Origin: Rhabditoides inermis
Taxonomy: Eukaryota > Nematoda > Chromadorea > Rhabditida > Rhabditidae
DNA: 64,000 nucleotides
Assembly: GCA_963966185.1 (NCBI GenBank)
Contig: CAWZYM010000172.1
Coordinates: 725,001-789,000, forward strand
Reading direction: 5' to 3'
Positions 30,583 to 42,586 of this stretch are shown in pieces. The position numbers were made by a program, and so were the translations under genes. A model generated the notes under the pieces. The model was not told the origin of the DNA. It saw only the letters and a list, made by a program, of their open reading frames with translations, and ran no database searches. Positions within the stretch are counted from its first letter, which is position 1; each line of letters starts with the position of its first letter.

Positions 30583-32598
30583 GTCAGCTAATCGACTTTC
30601 AGCGACATTGTCATTTTCTTTTAGTGTAAGATTTTCAATTTCATTTATATATCATTTGCTTCCCTTATGCGTTATTCATACACAGCGTTTGTGGCTGCGC
30701 GCGCCGTTATTTCCAGCTGCGCGGCCGGTCCCTCGATCCCCAGCAAAGAGGGAGAAAGAGAGATTCGCTCCCCCGAAGAAGCTAGAGCAGTTTTCGCAAT
30801 CACCAGCAGGCGCTTGCAAAGGGGGGAGGCGACGGCAGACAGGCAGATGCGACGCGGAGCGGATGCGAAGCGGTCAATCGATGAAGCATGCCCAGCGCGC
30901 AGCCTGGCGAGAGCGCGACATCGGGGGTGCAGACGACAGGCCTATGCGCAGTGGCAAACCCCGCCCACAATCGCACCACTCTGCCCCGATAGTCACGCCG
31001 CGACCGGCCGTTTACGCGTGTATTAGACCGCTGTGGTCACTACCGAGCAGTCCAACGACACCAGCATGGACATGCCCGGGGAGATCAGGACGGGTGAGTC
31101 GTTTTGTAATCATTCATTTTGAGTCATTCATTCTCTTATCAGTTTGTGCTTCGTTAGCTTTTATTTTATAAGTTTTCGTTATTAGCGTTTTGTAGTTTCA
31201 TTCAGACATTCAGTTGCAATATATAAGTTTAGAACATTTGTGTTAGTTTAGAAAAAATTTTTGTACCAGTTAGAACAGTTTAGTTGCATTTTGTGTGTTT
31301 TGTTTATTATGCATCATTTGTTTGAATTGGGTTGCATCGATTTATCGATTGCAACACAGTTCTGTACATTGTAAACTGTATTCGCAGGTTCAGCCCCACT
31401 GGACCCGGCTAGCAATAGCTGCAGCAGCAGAACCGAGGGAGCGCACCGGGTCGCCAAGGCAGGCGCGCCGATCGGGCGGACCAGCTCCAGCTTCTACGGG
31501 AGCGAAATCACCTACTCTGTCTGCTGGCAGGAGACCGGCAAAATTGAGGGGTGCTGTCCCCGCGTTTTTCCTATAAACCACCAACAAAACCAAGGTGAGT
31601 CGAGGGAGAAACCGGGAGCTACCACTCGTTTGTAGGTTCTTCGTCTGCAACGAGTCCGCTGCCAACGACGAGGCTTACTCTCGACTACGACGTCGATCAG
31701 ACCGAGAAGATTGGAACATCGAGCTGACCACCGGCTCGACCAACAGCGAGGTGTTCTGCGCCGCGCACAAGCTGACAAGGACAAGAGACCAAAAAGCCTT
31801 CCGGTTCACCAACGGTGGACCACAGGTATGAGACTAAGGGTGTGTACAAAGATACACAACCCCAGTTGTTCAAACGGTTGCGAAACATGCAGTTTACTTG
31901 TACGAATTGTATCCAGTTAATTTTCGGTCATACTTTTTGAGTGAGTGAGACAAACTTTCAGTCAACCCACTTGTTCAGGAGCTGGTGGACTCAGCCATCA
32001 AGGTTGGGATCTCACTGACTCGGCAGCTCTGCGGAGATCCGTCAAGGACAGCGGCGATACCAGCAAGGTGGCGCCCGGCAACGTCAACATTGACGAGGAT
32101 CTTACAAGCCCCGCCGGCAACGGCGAGATCGAGCCGCAACTCGGTAGCCGCGACACCGAGAAGGTGGTGCACAGAAGCGCCGCCCCAAGATGGTTTCATT
32201 GACAAACCAGCTGGTTTGGATCCTAGCGGTACGTTACGATACGTTTCGCATTTCCGATAATAACATGGATTGTTCAGGTGCGACAGCCGGACACCCGAGC
32301 GACCAACGCCCTTGATCGCTCGACAGAGAGAGCAGCACCAGGAACAAACCCGAGTGCTTTCTCCGCGTCAGCGTTGGAGCGCCATTTCTCCATTGAACGA
32401 GCCGTGCCAACAGGAACGCCAACCAGCAGCAGCTGTGCAGCACGCGTCAAGCAGTCCAGCTGCGAGGCCAACGGGCCAACCAAGGTTGCCAACATCACGT
32501 CATCAGCCGAGGTATCTGAAGAGTTTGAGTGAGAGCGATTGCGGCTCTGACTCTCTGCGGTCAGGCCTTGTGTCCGTCCGCCGGGAGTCGGACGCTGC
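30583..32598 (+). mobile_element. 3' internal region of the LTR element, copy A
   Basis: This region lies between the pol tail and the polypurine tract. It has an AT-rich stretch at about 31090-31380. It also has exon-like GC-rich pieces with plausible splice sites, for example one starting near 31640 (CNESAANDEAYSRLRRRSD) and ending at the donor GTATGAG (31829), and another from 31978. No envelope features such as a signal peptide or fusion peptide are evident. I do not recognise the product. Confidence 0.5.
31548..31561 (+). other. Recurrent stem-loop in the 3' region, copy A
   Basis: GGGG TGCTGT CCCC then GCGT. It lies about 40 bp before a donor-like GTGAGTCG. Confidence 0.7.
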
Positions 32599-32610
32599 AA
32601 AGGGGGGAGG
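32599..32610 (+). other. Polypurine tract of the LTR element, copy A
   Basis: AAAGGGGGGAGG abuts the LTR start (TGTGACAG) at 32611, as expected for the plus-strand primer site of an LTR element. This identifies 32611 as a 3' LTR. Confidence 0.85.
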
Positions 32611-33209
32611 TGTGACAGAGAGAGTATCTCTGTCTGTCGCATCTCACTCTGCGAGAGAGATGCTTACTCGACTTTAGTCTGATCACTCATTGCAGCCAAC
32701 GGCACGACGGGTGATCTACCGATACACCGGCGGGAACGCGGCCGATCGACTGATAACAAGCGGGAACAGGCGGGACTCGTGTCGTCCGTCCATTGGCCGA
32801 GACGCCACTACATGCCCCGCCCCCTTCCCTATATAAGCCACCCTCACCACTCAGTCAGGGGTTCAGTACGGCGGTAGCTGATACTCAGATGCCAGTCCTG
32901 AGACCGTAGGTCCCACCATTGACCACCTGAGGGGTGCCGTCCCCGCGTCCACATTGGGGTTTTACCCCGTTCCCTATCCATTTCTCATTGTGTGCTTGTT
33001 ATGCGAGATAAAGATGCCAAACATCTGTTCTTGTATTGCATTCACATTATGTCCCACGGGAACTAATGTGGACTACTGGTTTGTCATCAACGGTAGTAGT
33101 TTGCGGTTTGATATCGAAGTCCTCTGGGTTGGCGCATCCGCTCACGCGGATGTCCCTAACAGGTAGGTCCTGGGCCGACCGGCGTTCACACGTCCAAACA
33201 CCTGTCACT
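32611..33209 (+). mobile_element. 3' LTR (599 bp), copy A
   Basis: Begins TGTGACAG, ends CTGTCACT and is followed by GTGG (33210-33213), the same target sequence as after the solo LTR at 16580. TATATAAG is at 32830. The phosphatase intron end and exons follow directly, so this LTR represents the same insertion event as the solo LTR. Confidence 0.9.
32931..32944 (+). other. Recurrent stem-loop, LTR copy 2
   Basis: GGGG TGCCGT CCCC then GCGT, at the same LTR position as 16302. Confidence 0.7.
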
Positions 33210-33256
33210 GTGGTATGAAAGCTAAGAAGTGAATCAATGAAAACAAACCATTGCAG

Positions 33257-33912
33257 GGCCATTAACATATGACATTCTCAATAGATTCCAGCAATTGAAT
33301 ACCAGTCAGCAAAATCCTTTGAAGTTTTACGCCTATTCGGGGGTGGGTCACATAACAGTTCATCGTCAGTTCACACAGCAATTTTTCAGCACGATTTCAC
33401 AATTATGTCCCTACTGTCTACCTTCGATATAGTCTTGACCGAACTACCCGAGCCAGCTTCGGTGGTCCTCTTGGAAATGCATGCGCGTAAAGGACGTCGA
33501 GTAATGGAGGTAACTATTCAGGAAGTTAACATAAATGGTATATTGCCAGTTGTACTTCAAACCTTGCGCTGATTGCGTGGTTGATCGGATTGCGTTTCCC
33601 AACTGCGCCGATCCGTGTTCACTGGACGATCTGCGGGCGTCTGTGCAGCAGTATATACCAGATGACTGGATCAACGAGTGCCACACACACCTAGAGCTGA
33701 CAAGTATTTCAACGCTGGTATGGATATTAATACGACTAGCATTTAAAAGGTTCTCTATTATCATGGATTCTTTTCGGAGTCACGATTATTTGTTCAATAG
33801 CACTCTTCTTGAAATTCCGAACGAAGAAAGAGGAGGCGACTTCATTACTCAACGACAATCTTTTCAGATACAGATATACAAGATACACAAGATAAACACT
33901 TACGCAATCTGA
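33257..33912 (+). pseudogene. Duplicated 3' exons of the acid phosphatase, copy 2
   Basis: It is nearly identical to 16628-17283 and holds the HDFT catalytic pair exon and the IPDDWINEC exon, but has no 5' exons: an LTR and retroelement sequence lie upstream instead. It has no promoter of its own except the LTR. Confidence 0.9.
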
Positions 33913-33978
33913 GACTCACTCGGGCCGTTTCATTTGTGCTTTCATGAGAAGTGTTTTACCACACATTCGCCGATCAGC

Positions 33979-35168
33979 AATAAATAAATAAATAAATAGT
34001 TTATTACCGCGTTGAGTACTTAGCGAGTGCATCATAGAAAACATAACAGTGCTTACGGTAGGATAGTAAAAGTGGGAAAAAAGAAGAAACATTCGAAGAG
34101 TAGGCAAAAATAGATAAAATAAAAAAAATAAGCAAACTTCACGTTACTGGTTTTCGCAGATTCAACAATATCAGATGGAAGTGAGTTCCATACTCCATAA
34201 ACCCTCTGAAAAAACGCGCTGCTCCGCAGAAACGAGTCATATGACGGCAAAAGACGATATTTATGAGATGTGCGCGACCGAGTTGGGACTAGTGTAAAAA
34301 GACCAGAATAATAAAGAGAGGTTGCTTTAGTGATAACCTTGTGTATGTACGCTACGTCATTTATAAAGCGGCGTTGTTCAAGAGTTTGAAGGCCAAGAAG
34401 CTGGAGGCGTTGGGGATAAGTGAGCGAGAACAAGCCAGCGCGACGACATATTCGGCGCGTATAGTATCGCTGCACTGACTCGATCAAGTTCACTGATCCC
34501 ACATCCTGAGGGTTCCACAATTCAGTACAATACTCTAGCTTGCAGCGGAAATACGTTGTGTAAGCGGTGACAAGAACCTTCAAGTCTCTTGTACGATAAA
34601 CTCTCAGAAAATCATTTATGGCATTTAGGGTGCCTTTAACAATGTTCGCAAAATGGTCATCAAAAATCAAGGACCCACACATAGTCACACCAAGGTCCCT
34701 TACAGAGTTAGCAGGTGCGAGCGTAGTGCCATGTGCTGTATACTCATGCTTGGGATTTCGGCGGCCTATGTGCAGTATCTGCGTTTTCTCGGTGGAGATC
34801 TGCAGACCCCATTCTAAAGCCCACTTTGCGACAGCGTCAATTGCTTTTTGAAACATAATTTTAGCCAAATTATCACCCGGATCAGAAGCGAAGTAGATTT
34901 TCAAATCGTCTGCGTATAGAGCACACTCGACATAATCAGGCAGGCTATCAACAATATTATTGATGAAGATATTGAAGAGTATGGGTCCAAGACACGCCCC
35001 CTGCGGCACGCCACAGTTGACGAGTCGAGGAGACGAGAGCTCATCTCCAACCATAACTTGTTGGCAACGGTCAGAAAGGAAGGCTCGAATCCACCCGAGA
35101 ACGTTTCCACGAATGCCCAGCGAATGCAATTTTTTGAATAGTAGTTTATGATTGATTGTGTCGAAAGC
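33979..35168 (-). mobile_element. LINE family 2, copy 2, cut by the tandem-duplication junction
   Basis: The minus-strand RT continues further than copy 1, through the YADD box (CALYADDLKIYF) and GVPQGACLGPILF. At about 35168 it is joined abruptly to gag sequence of copy B (GAAAGCT|TGCAGAGG). The homologous LINE at 42587 continues normally past this point. Confidence 0.9.
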
Positions 35169-36025
35169 TTGCAGAGGAGCGCGTTAGCAGAGTTGAACAC
35201 TGCGGCGAGTGGCGTGAAGGACATCATCCTTCCTTCCGATCTGGCCGCGGTGCGCGACGCCATGACCAAGGCCGTCGCCGAGACGTACATCAACGGAGAC
35301 GACCAGGAGAAGGCGTTCAACAAGGCGCTTGAGGCAATCCGCGCGAGAACTGAGGCGACTGACGCCGACATTCTTTCCATCAGTCAGCAGATTGCGGAGG
35401 TGCAGGCGATCTACGCGGACGCCAGTTCGCCCGAGCGCCCGTCTACATTCACCGGCGAGAACCCGGCGGAGTGGAAGGGATTCAAGAGAAACTTTGAGGA
35501 CATCATGCGAACCCGCAGCGTGCGCCTCACCACCGAACGCAAAGCGGCCACCCTCAAGGGGTGTCTGCGCAGCTCCGCTCGCAACAGCATCGAAACGATG
35601 CCGGAAGCGAACAGAGACGACTATGACAAGATCATCGCCTTCCTCGACAAGAGATACAACAGCGTATCGGCGCGCCGCACAGGCGCAGGTGCGCAACATT
35701 TTCATGAGAGAGGGTGAGTTCGTTCTGAACTTTGAGGATCGACTGCGCACCGCGTTCGAGACCGCGTATCCGAACGACCCGAGGAGCTACTTCAACAAGG
35801 CTCTTCTGGAAGCGTTTGTGATAAAACTGCCCCTCGAGATCAGCGCTCGGGTGCAGTTAGCCGACTCGGAGACACTGGATCAGGCAAGGGATCTCGCGTG
35901 CCGTGCGATCGCGATTCGAGACAAAACCAACAGGATTCGGATGGAGAACGAGAGGGATCGTCAAGTGATGGTTGCAGCGATGAAAGCCAAGCAACAGCCG
36001 GTGGACGAGGTAGCCATTTTTTTTG
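35169..36025 (+). pseudogene. Gag-like region, copy B, frameshifted and lacking its start
   Basis: It lacks the first roughly 30 codons because the block begins inside gag. Otherwise it matches copy A, including the frameshift near 35670. It retains a longer reading with QLADSETLDQARDLACRAI, where copy A has a 14-bp loss. Confidence 0.7.
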
Positions 36026-36166
36026 TCTATGTTGTTTGAAGGGAATTCGAATGGAACATGAGAGAGTGCGCGCCTTCTGCACAACAACAACTACGGTGGA
36101 AGCAACGGAGAGAGTAGGAGAGTTTATAACAAGAAGAACAACAGGCACCAGCCCACTCAGAGCACG

Positions 36167-37345
36167 GTGCAGTGCTGGGAGTGTCACCAGCTTGGTCATT
36201 ACAGGAATAGATGTCCTCTGAGGCAGCAGAACGCTCAGCACGCGTCGCAGCAGTATCAGCAGCAGCCGGCGTCGCAGCCGCAACAGCGGTATGTTCAGCA
36301 GCAGAAGTTATCGCCGCAGCAGCAGTTCATGCCGCAGCAACACTTTGCGCCGCAGCAACACTTTGCGCCGCAGCAACACTTTGCGCCGCAACAGCAGTCG
36401 CAACAGACGGGACGGCCTACTGTCCGCGTCGTCGACGCGTACTCATCCGACTCCCTTTCAGAGGTGGATGATCCCCGTCGACAGCTGCAGAATGCCAAGA
36501 CAGAGCTGGGATACATGACTGAAGCCAAGGATAACTTGGCAACACAGGCGGCTCTTTATAAGAAGAGGAGCGAGAAGCTGCACGACCGCTGGGTGGACAA
36601 GGCTTCCGAGATGGCACCTCAGGTGAACACGCTGAGGGTGAGTGCCAGGAAGTCGAGTGGAGCCAAGGCCCACGTGGGTTTGCTTATGCTTGCAGCTATC
36701 GCGCTTCTGATGGGAGGCGCGAGTGCATGCGAGTGCGAGCAGATGGGCAACAACAGCAACATCGGCACGCCACAGGAGGTACCGATCACGATCCGGGGTC
36801 CGCTGCTGGTCATCAACCACTCGAGTATGATGAGCCACGAAAGCGTTAGCTGGATGAGTATGATCATTGCAGGTGGATCCTACCTGTGGGTGACCTTGTG
36901 CTGTTTCTACCTGACGATCAGGATGTGCGGATACATTGTGCGTGGCAGGAGAACAAACCCTCCGCACAATCAAGCAATCACTGAGGCGTCGGAGGTGGAC
37001 AACCACAACAACAACGAGGAGGAGGGATCCGAGGAAACCAACTCCAGTCGCCCCATCACTCCGTTCCGGCAGGAGATGCGCGAGACGGGGATGTTCGCGA
37101 TCAACAACGCCGCCGGACGGGAGAGTGAGGGAGATGCGACGAGCGACGGAGAGCCGAACGACTCTTGCGTCAAATACAAGGACAATTCGGAGAGTGAGAT
37201 CGAGGCTGCACTCTGCGGGGACGACTGCGAGAGGTACGTGACCATTGACTACAACAGGGTCATGCAGCACTTGCCGGTCGAATGGAGCACCGCGGACAAT
37301 CCGACGGGCGACACTGAGGAAAAGCAGTTCTCCGACACTCTCTAG
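36167..37345 (+). CDS. CCHC zinc-knuckle protein with two hydrophobic segments, copy B
   Basis: It has the same architecture as 26829-28025 but is 392 codons long, with three instead of four PQQHFA units. A few residue changes are visible (for example GASACECEQM preceded by G instead of R; MSHES instead of MNHES). Both copies keep the frame fully open over nearly 1.2 kb, unlike the neighbouring gag and pol parts. Confidence 0.65.
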   Translation: MQCWECHQLGHYRNRCPLRQQNAQHASQQYQQQPASQPQQRYVQQQKLSPQQQFMPQQHFAPQQHFAPQQHFAPQQQSQQTGRPTVRVVDAYSSDSLSEVDDPRRQLQNAKTELGYMTEAKDNLATQAALYKKRSEKLHDRWVDKASEMAPQVNTLRVSARKSSGAKAHVGLLMLAAIALLMGGASACECEQMGNNSNIGTPQEVPITIRGPLLVINHSSMMSHESVSWMSMIIAGGSYLWVTLCCFYLTIRMCGYIVRGRRTNPPHNQAITEASEVDNHNNNEEEGSEETNSSRPITPFRQEMRETGMFAINNAAGRESEGDATSDGEPNDSCVKYKDNSESEIEAALCGDDCERYVTIDYNRVMQHLPVEWSTADNPTGDTEEKQFSDTL

Positions 37346-37357
37346 CCGGATACGGAA

Positions 37358-38105
37358 ATGGCAGACGTCATGTGCGCTGACAGGGTGAGTCGTGGCATGT
37401 TCTCACTGAACGCGCCGTGCGAGATCAACGACTGCAGGATGCTTGCGCTATTCGACACGGGAGCCAATGTGAGTGTGTGTGCCACACCTCTGTGACGCCG
37501 CTCATTGGTGTGTTCAATTTCGACGCGCCCGGCATCGAGTCGGCAACGGGACCGTCCGGCGGGCCGGTGAAGTTGTGGGATAGAAGCTCACCAACATTAA
37601 GATCAGCGGTATCAACCATCCCACCGTGGTAAACTTCTCTCGCACCATGGCCAAGCCGATGGACGTGGAGGGATTTCAAATTATCCTCGGAAACGACTTC
37701 CTCGCCCGGCTGCCCCGTTGATCAATCGATTATCGCAACCGGCGATTCGAGGTGGGAGGCGACAGTATCCCCATCGTCACCATGATCGACGTACCCGTCA
37801 AGAAGGACGGACTCGCGAGCATCATCGCCCGCGACACTCAGGTAGTCAAGGCGGGACATGAATCATTCATCGATTGCAGCATCATCTCGGATGAGGAAGG
37901 CAACGACTGGTGCACCGACGGCGTGGGAGAGGTGTTCCTTGAGAACAACCTCTACATGCAGCCGACCGTTCTCAACGGGAAGGGAGGCGAGCTCCTCATT
38001 GCCAACGGCACCAGCAAGGACGTGGTCATCTACAAGGGCCAGTTCTTGGCAGACGCCGTCCCCTGCTTTCGGACGAACGTTGGCGTTCTCCAGGAGCGGT
38101 TTTAG
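37358..38105 (+). pseudogene. Retropepsin-like protease region, copy B, broken
   Basis: DTGA lies at 37454-37465. The same frameshift and stops as copy A are present, so the breaks predate the duplication. Confidence 0.65.
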
Positions 38106-38165
38106 CACAGATGCCACGCCTCTCTTCCATCATTCTCTTCCCTTCTCTCAGTCTGTCTCTCTTGA

Positions 38166-38179
38166 GGGGTGCCGTCCCC
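38166..38179 (+). other. Recurrent stem-loop before the RT remnant, copy B
   Basis: GGGG TGCCGT CCCC then GCGT, equivalent to 28846. Confidence 0.7.
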
Positions 38180-38229
38180 GCGTATCAGTTACGATCAGAT
38201 CCCCAACCAAGCTGCCAGCCGGCGCCCGC

Positions 38230-38914
38230 GCAATCCGCGAGCGCGCCGCACAGGTACTCAGGCTTGCGGTGACGCGACAAGAGGAGTCAGACTGCGAGCA
38301 GATCCCCAACGGGATCGACGTGAAGGTGGAACAGGAGGGGGAGGAGCCAGCTTCTGGTGATCTTCCAACCGACGTCTTCGTGCCGGACATGAGCGGCAGC
38401 ATTCTCAACGACGACGAGAAGACGATGATGGCTGAGCTGTTCAAGCAGTTCAGTGACGTCATGTCAACCTCTTCGTATGACTTGGGATCATACGAGGCCG
38501 ACCTCATTGAGATCGATCTGCACACCGACGCCGAGACGAATTATAGAGCTCGAAACAGCCGGGTACCTATGAAGTACCTCAAGGAGGTAGACAAACATTC
38601 CGGAATTCTCGAGAGACGGCAGCTACGTGAAGACGCTTCTCCGCACATTTCGGGTGGTATGGATGAAAGCCGAGCGGGAGGCCGAAGTGGCAAGGAATAG
38701 AATGGCCACTAAGCTGCCATCTCACCTGAAGCCGCTAGAGATCAACGTTAGTGATCGCGTCTACCTCAAGAACTACAACAGGACGAAAGGAGTCAGCGAC
38801 AAGCTGATCCTCCCTTGGAAGGGTCAGTATAGAGTGCTGGAGATTGAGCACCCATACGTCACTTTCAAGAGCTGCGTCGCTCAGGAGGTACCAAGGAGGG
38901 TGCACAAGGACTAG
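38230..38914 (+). pseudogene. Fused RT N-terminus and integrase C-terminus, copy B
   Basis: A single copy of the RT/integrase remnant, with the same internal deletion point near 38610 as copy A. The RT catalytic core and the integrase core are absent. Confidence 0.75.
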
Positions 38915-41206
38915 CTGAAGAAGTGCTTCGAGCTGGAGGGCCCGATATGGAGCAGACGCCGACTCTCGGAGAGCGAGAGAGAGGCGCTCCGACAGGCAGG
39001 CGCCCAGCCAGCTGACCAGCCCGGCAAAGTCAAGCCGAGCGACGGACCGCACAAGACGGATCCAAATCTGGATGAAGAGCAGTCGGCAACTGAAGAGTTC
39101 GTGCGGCAGAAGAATCCGAGACGCGGCAAGTACAACAAGAACCAGATTCGCGCGCCACGCCCTCGCGATTCCATCGAGGAGTCTCAGTGAGTCAGCTAAT
39201 CGACTTTCAGCGACATTGTCATTTTCTTTTAGTGTAAGATTTTCAATTTCATTTATATATCATTTGCTTCCCTTATGCGTTATTCATACACAGCGTTTGT
39301 GGCTGCGCGCGCCGTTATTTCCAGCTGCGCGGCCGGTCCCTCGATCCCCAGCAAAGAGGGAGAAAGAGAGATTCGCTCCCCCGAAGAAGCTAGAGCAGTT
39401 TTCGCAATCACCAGCAGGCGCTTGCAAAGGGGGGAGGCGACGGCAGACAGGCAGATGCGACGCGGAGCGGATGCGAAGCGGTCAATCGATGAAGCATGCC
39501 CAGCGCGCAGCCTGGCGAGAGCGCGACATCGGGGGTGCAGACGACAGGCCTATGCGCAGTGGCAAACCCCGCCCACAATCGCACCACTCTGCCCCGATAG
39601 TCACGCCGCGACCGGCCGTTTACGCGTGTATTAGACCGCTGTGGTCACTACCGAGCAGTCCAACGACACCAGCATGGACATGCCCGGGGAGATCAGGACG
39701 GGTGAGTCGTTTTGTAATCATTCATTTTGAGTCATTCATTCTCTTATCAGTTTGTGCTTCGTTAGCTTTTATTTTATAAGTTTTCGTTATTAGCGTTTTG
39801 TAGTTTCATTCAGACATTCAGTTGCAATATATAAGTTTAGAACATTTGTGTTAGTTTAGAAAAAATTTTTGTACCAGTTAGAACAGTTTAGTTGCATTTT
39901 GTGTGTTTTGTTTATTATGCATCATTTGTTTGAATTGGGTTGCATCGATTTATCGATTGCAACACAGTTCTGTACATTGTAAACTGTATTCGCAGGTTCA
40001 GCCCCACTGGACCCGGCTAGCAATAGCTGCAGCAGCAGAACCGAGGGAGCGCACCGGGTCGCCAAGGCAGGCGCGCCGATCGGGCGGACCAGCTCCAGCT
40101 TCTACGGGAGCGAAATCACCTACTCTGTCTGCTGGCAGGAGACCGGCAAAATTGAGGGGTGCTGTCCCCGCGTTTTTCCTATAAACCACCAACAAAACCA
40201 AGGTGAGTCGAGGGAGAAACCGGGAGCTACCACTCGTTTGTAGGTTCTTCGTCTGCAACGAGTCCGCTGCCAACGACGAGGCTTACTCTCGACTACGACG
40301 TCGATCAGACCGAGAAGATTGGAACATCGAGCTGACCACCGGCTCGACCAACAGCGAGGTGTTCTGCGCCGCGCACAAGCTGACAAGGACAAGAGACCAA
40401 AAAGCCTTCCGGTTCACCAACGGTGGACCACAGGTATGAGACTAAGGGTGTGTACAAAGATACACAACCCCAGTTGTTCAAACGGTTGCGAAACATGCAG
40501 TTTACTTGTACGAATTGTATCCAGTTAATTTTCGGTCATACTTTTTGAGTGAGTGAGACAAACTTTCAGTCAACCCACTTGTTCAGGAGCTGGTGGACTC
40601 AGCCATCAAGGTTGGGATCTCACTGACTCGGCAGCTCTGCGGAGATCCGTCAAGGACAGCGGCGATACCAGCAAGGTGGCGCCCGGCAACGTCAACATTG
40701 ACGAGGATCTTACAAGCCCCGCCGGCAACGGCGAGATCGAGCCGCAACTCGGTAGCCGCGACACCGAGAAGGTGGTGCACAGAAGCGCCGCCCCAAGATG
40801 GTTTCATTGACAAACCAGCTGGTTTGGATCCTAGCGGTACGTTACGATACGTTTCGCATTTCCGATAATAACATGGATTGTTCAGGTGCGACAGCCGGAC
40901 ACCCGAGCGACCAACGCCCTTGATCGCTCGACAGAGAGAGCAGCACCAGGAACAAACCCGAGTGCTTTCTCCGCGTCAGCGTTGGAGCGCCATTTCTCCA
41001 TTGAACGAGCCGTGCCAACAGGAACGCCAACCAGCAGCAGCTGTGCAGCACGCGTCAAGCAGTCCAGCTGCGAGGCCAACGGGCCAACCAAGGTTGCCAA
41101 CATCACGTCATCAGCCGAGGTATCTGAAGAGTTTGAGTGAGAGCGATTGCGGCTCTGACTCTCTGCGGTCAGGCCTTGTGTCCGTCCGCCGGGAGTCGGA
41201 CGCTGC
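38915..41206 (+). mobile_element. Polyprotein tail and 3' internal region, copy B
   Basis: Equivalent to 30307-32598, with the tail stop at 39188-39190. It contains a stem-loop at 40156-40169 (GGGG TGCTGT CCCC, GCGT). The product of the 3' region is unknown. Confidence 0.5.
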
Positions 41207-41218
41207 AAAGGGGGGAGG
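41207..41218 (+). other. Polypurine tract, copy B
   Basis: AAAGGGGGGAGG lies immediately before the LTR at 41219. Confidence 0.85.
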
Positions 41219-41817
41219 TGTGACAGAGAGAGTATCTCTGTCTGTCGCATCTCACTCTGCGAGAGAGATGCTTACTCGACTTTAGTCTGATCACTCATTG
41301 CAGCCAACGGCTCGACGGGTGATCTACCGATACACCGGCGGGAACGCGGCCGATCGACTGATAACAAGCGGGAACAGGCGGGACTCGTGTCGTCCGTCCA
41401 TTGGCCGAGACGCCACTACATGCCCCGCCCCCTTCCCTATATAAGCCACCCTCACCACTCAGTCAGGGGTTCAGTACGGCGGTAGCTGATACTCAGATGC
41501 CAGTCCTGAGACCGTAGGTCCCACCATTGACCACCTGAGGGGTGCCGTCCCCGCGTCCACATTGGGGTTTTACCCCGTTCCCTATCCATTTCTCATTGTG
41601 TGCTTGTTATGCGAGATAAAGATGCCAAACATCTGTTCTTGTATTGCATTCACATTATGTCCCACGGGAACTAATGTGGACTACTGGTTTGTCATCAACG
41701 GTAGTAGTTTGCGGTTTGATATCGAAGTCCTCTGGGTTGGCGCATCCGCTCACGCGGATGTCCCTAACAGGTAGGTCCTGGGCCGACCGGCGTTCACACG
41801 TCCAAACACCTGTCACT
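41219..41817 (+). mobile_element. 3' LTR (599 bp), copy B
   Basis: TGTGACAG to CTGTCACT, followed by GTGG. TATATAAG lies at 41438 and the stem-loop GGGG TGCCGT CCCC at 41539-41552. It is nearly identical to the LTRs at 15982 and 32611. Confidence 0.9.
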
Positions 41818-41864
41818 GTGGTATGAAAGCTAAGAAGTGAATCAATGAAAACAAACCATTGCAG

Positions 41865-42520
41865 GGCCATTAACATATGACATTCTCAATAGATTCCAGC
41901 AATTGAATACCAGTCAGCAAAATCCTTTGAAGTTTTACGCCTATTCGGGGGTGGGTCACATAACAGTTCATCGTCAGTTCACACAGCAATTTTTCAGCAC
42001 GATTTCACAATTATGTCCCTACTGTCTACCTTCGATATAGTCTTGACCGAACTACCCGAGCCAGCTTCGGTGGTCCTCTTGGAAATGCATGCGCGTAAAG
42101 GACGTCGAGTAATGGAGGTAACTATTCAGGAAGTTAACATAAATGGTATATTGCCAGTTGTACTTCAAACCTTGCGCTGATTGCGTGGTTGATCGGATTG
42201 CGTTTCCCAACTGCGCCGATCCGTGTTCACTGGACGATCTGCGGGCGTCTGTGCAGCAGTATATACCAGATGACTGGATCAACGAGTGCCACACACACCT
42301 AGAGCTGACAAGTATTTCAACGCTGGTATGGATATTAATACGACTAGCATTTGAAAGGTTCTCTATTATCATGGATTCTTTTCGGAGTCACGATTATTTG
42401 TTCAATAGCACTCTTCTTGAAATTCCGAACGAAGAAAGAGGAGGCGACTTCATTACTCAACGACAATCTTTTCAGATACAGATATACAAGATACACAAGA
42501 TAAACACTTACGCAATCTGA
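41865..42520 (+). pseudogene. Duplicated 3' exons of the acid phosphatase, copy 3
   Basis: It matches copies 1 and 2, with one visible base change near 42353 (TTTGAAAGG instead of TTTAAAAGG). There are no upstream exons. Confidence 0.9.
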
Positions 42521-42586
42521 GACTCACTCGGGCCGTTTCATTTGTGCTTTCATGAGAAGTGTTTTACCACACATTCGCCGATCAGC

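Noticed and set aside
30583..32598. Envelope gene in the 3' region of the LTR element
   Set aside because: No signal peptide, furin-type site, fusion peptide or membrane anchor can be seen. The frames are short and the product is unrecognised.
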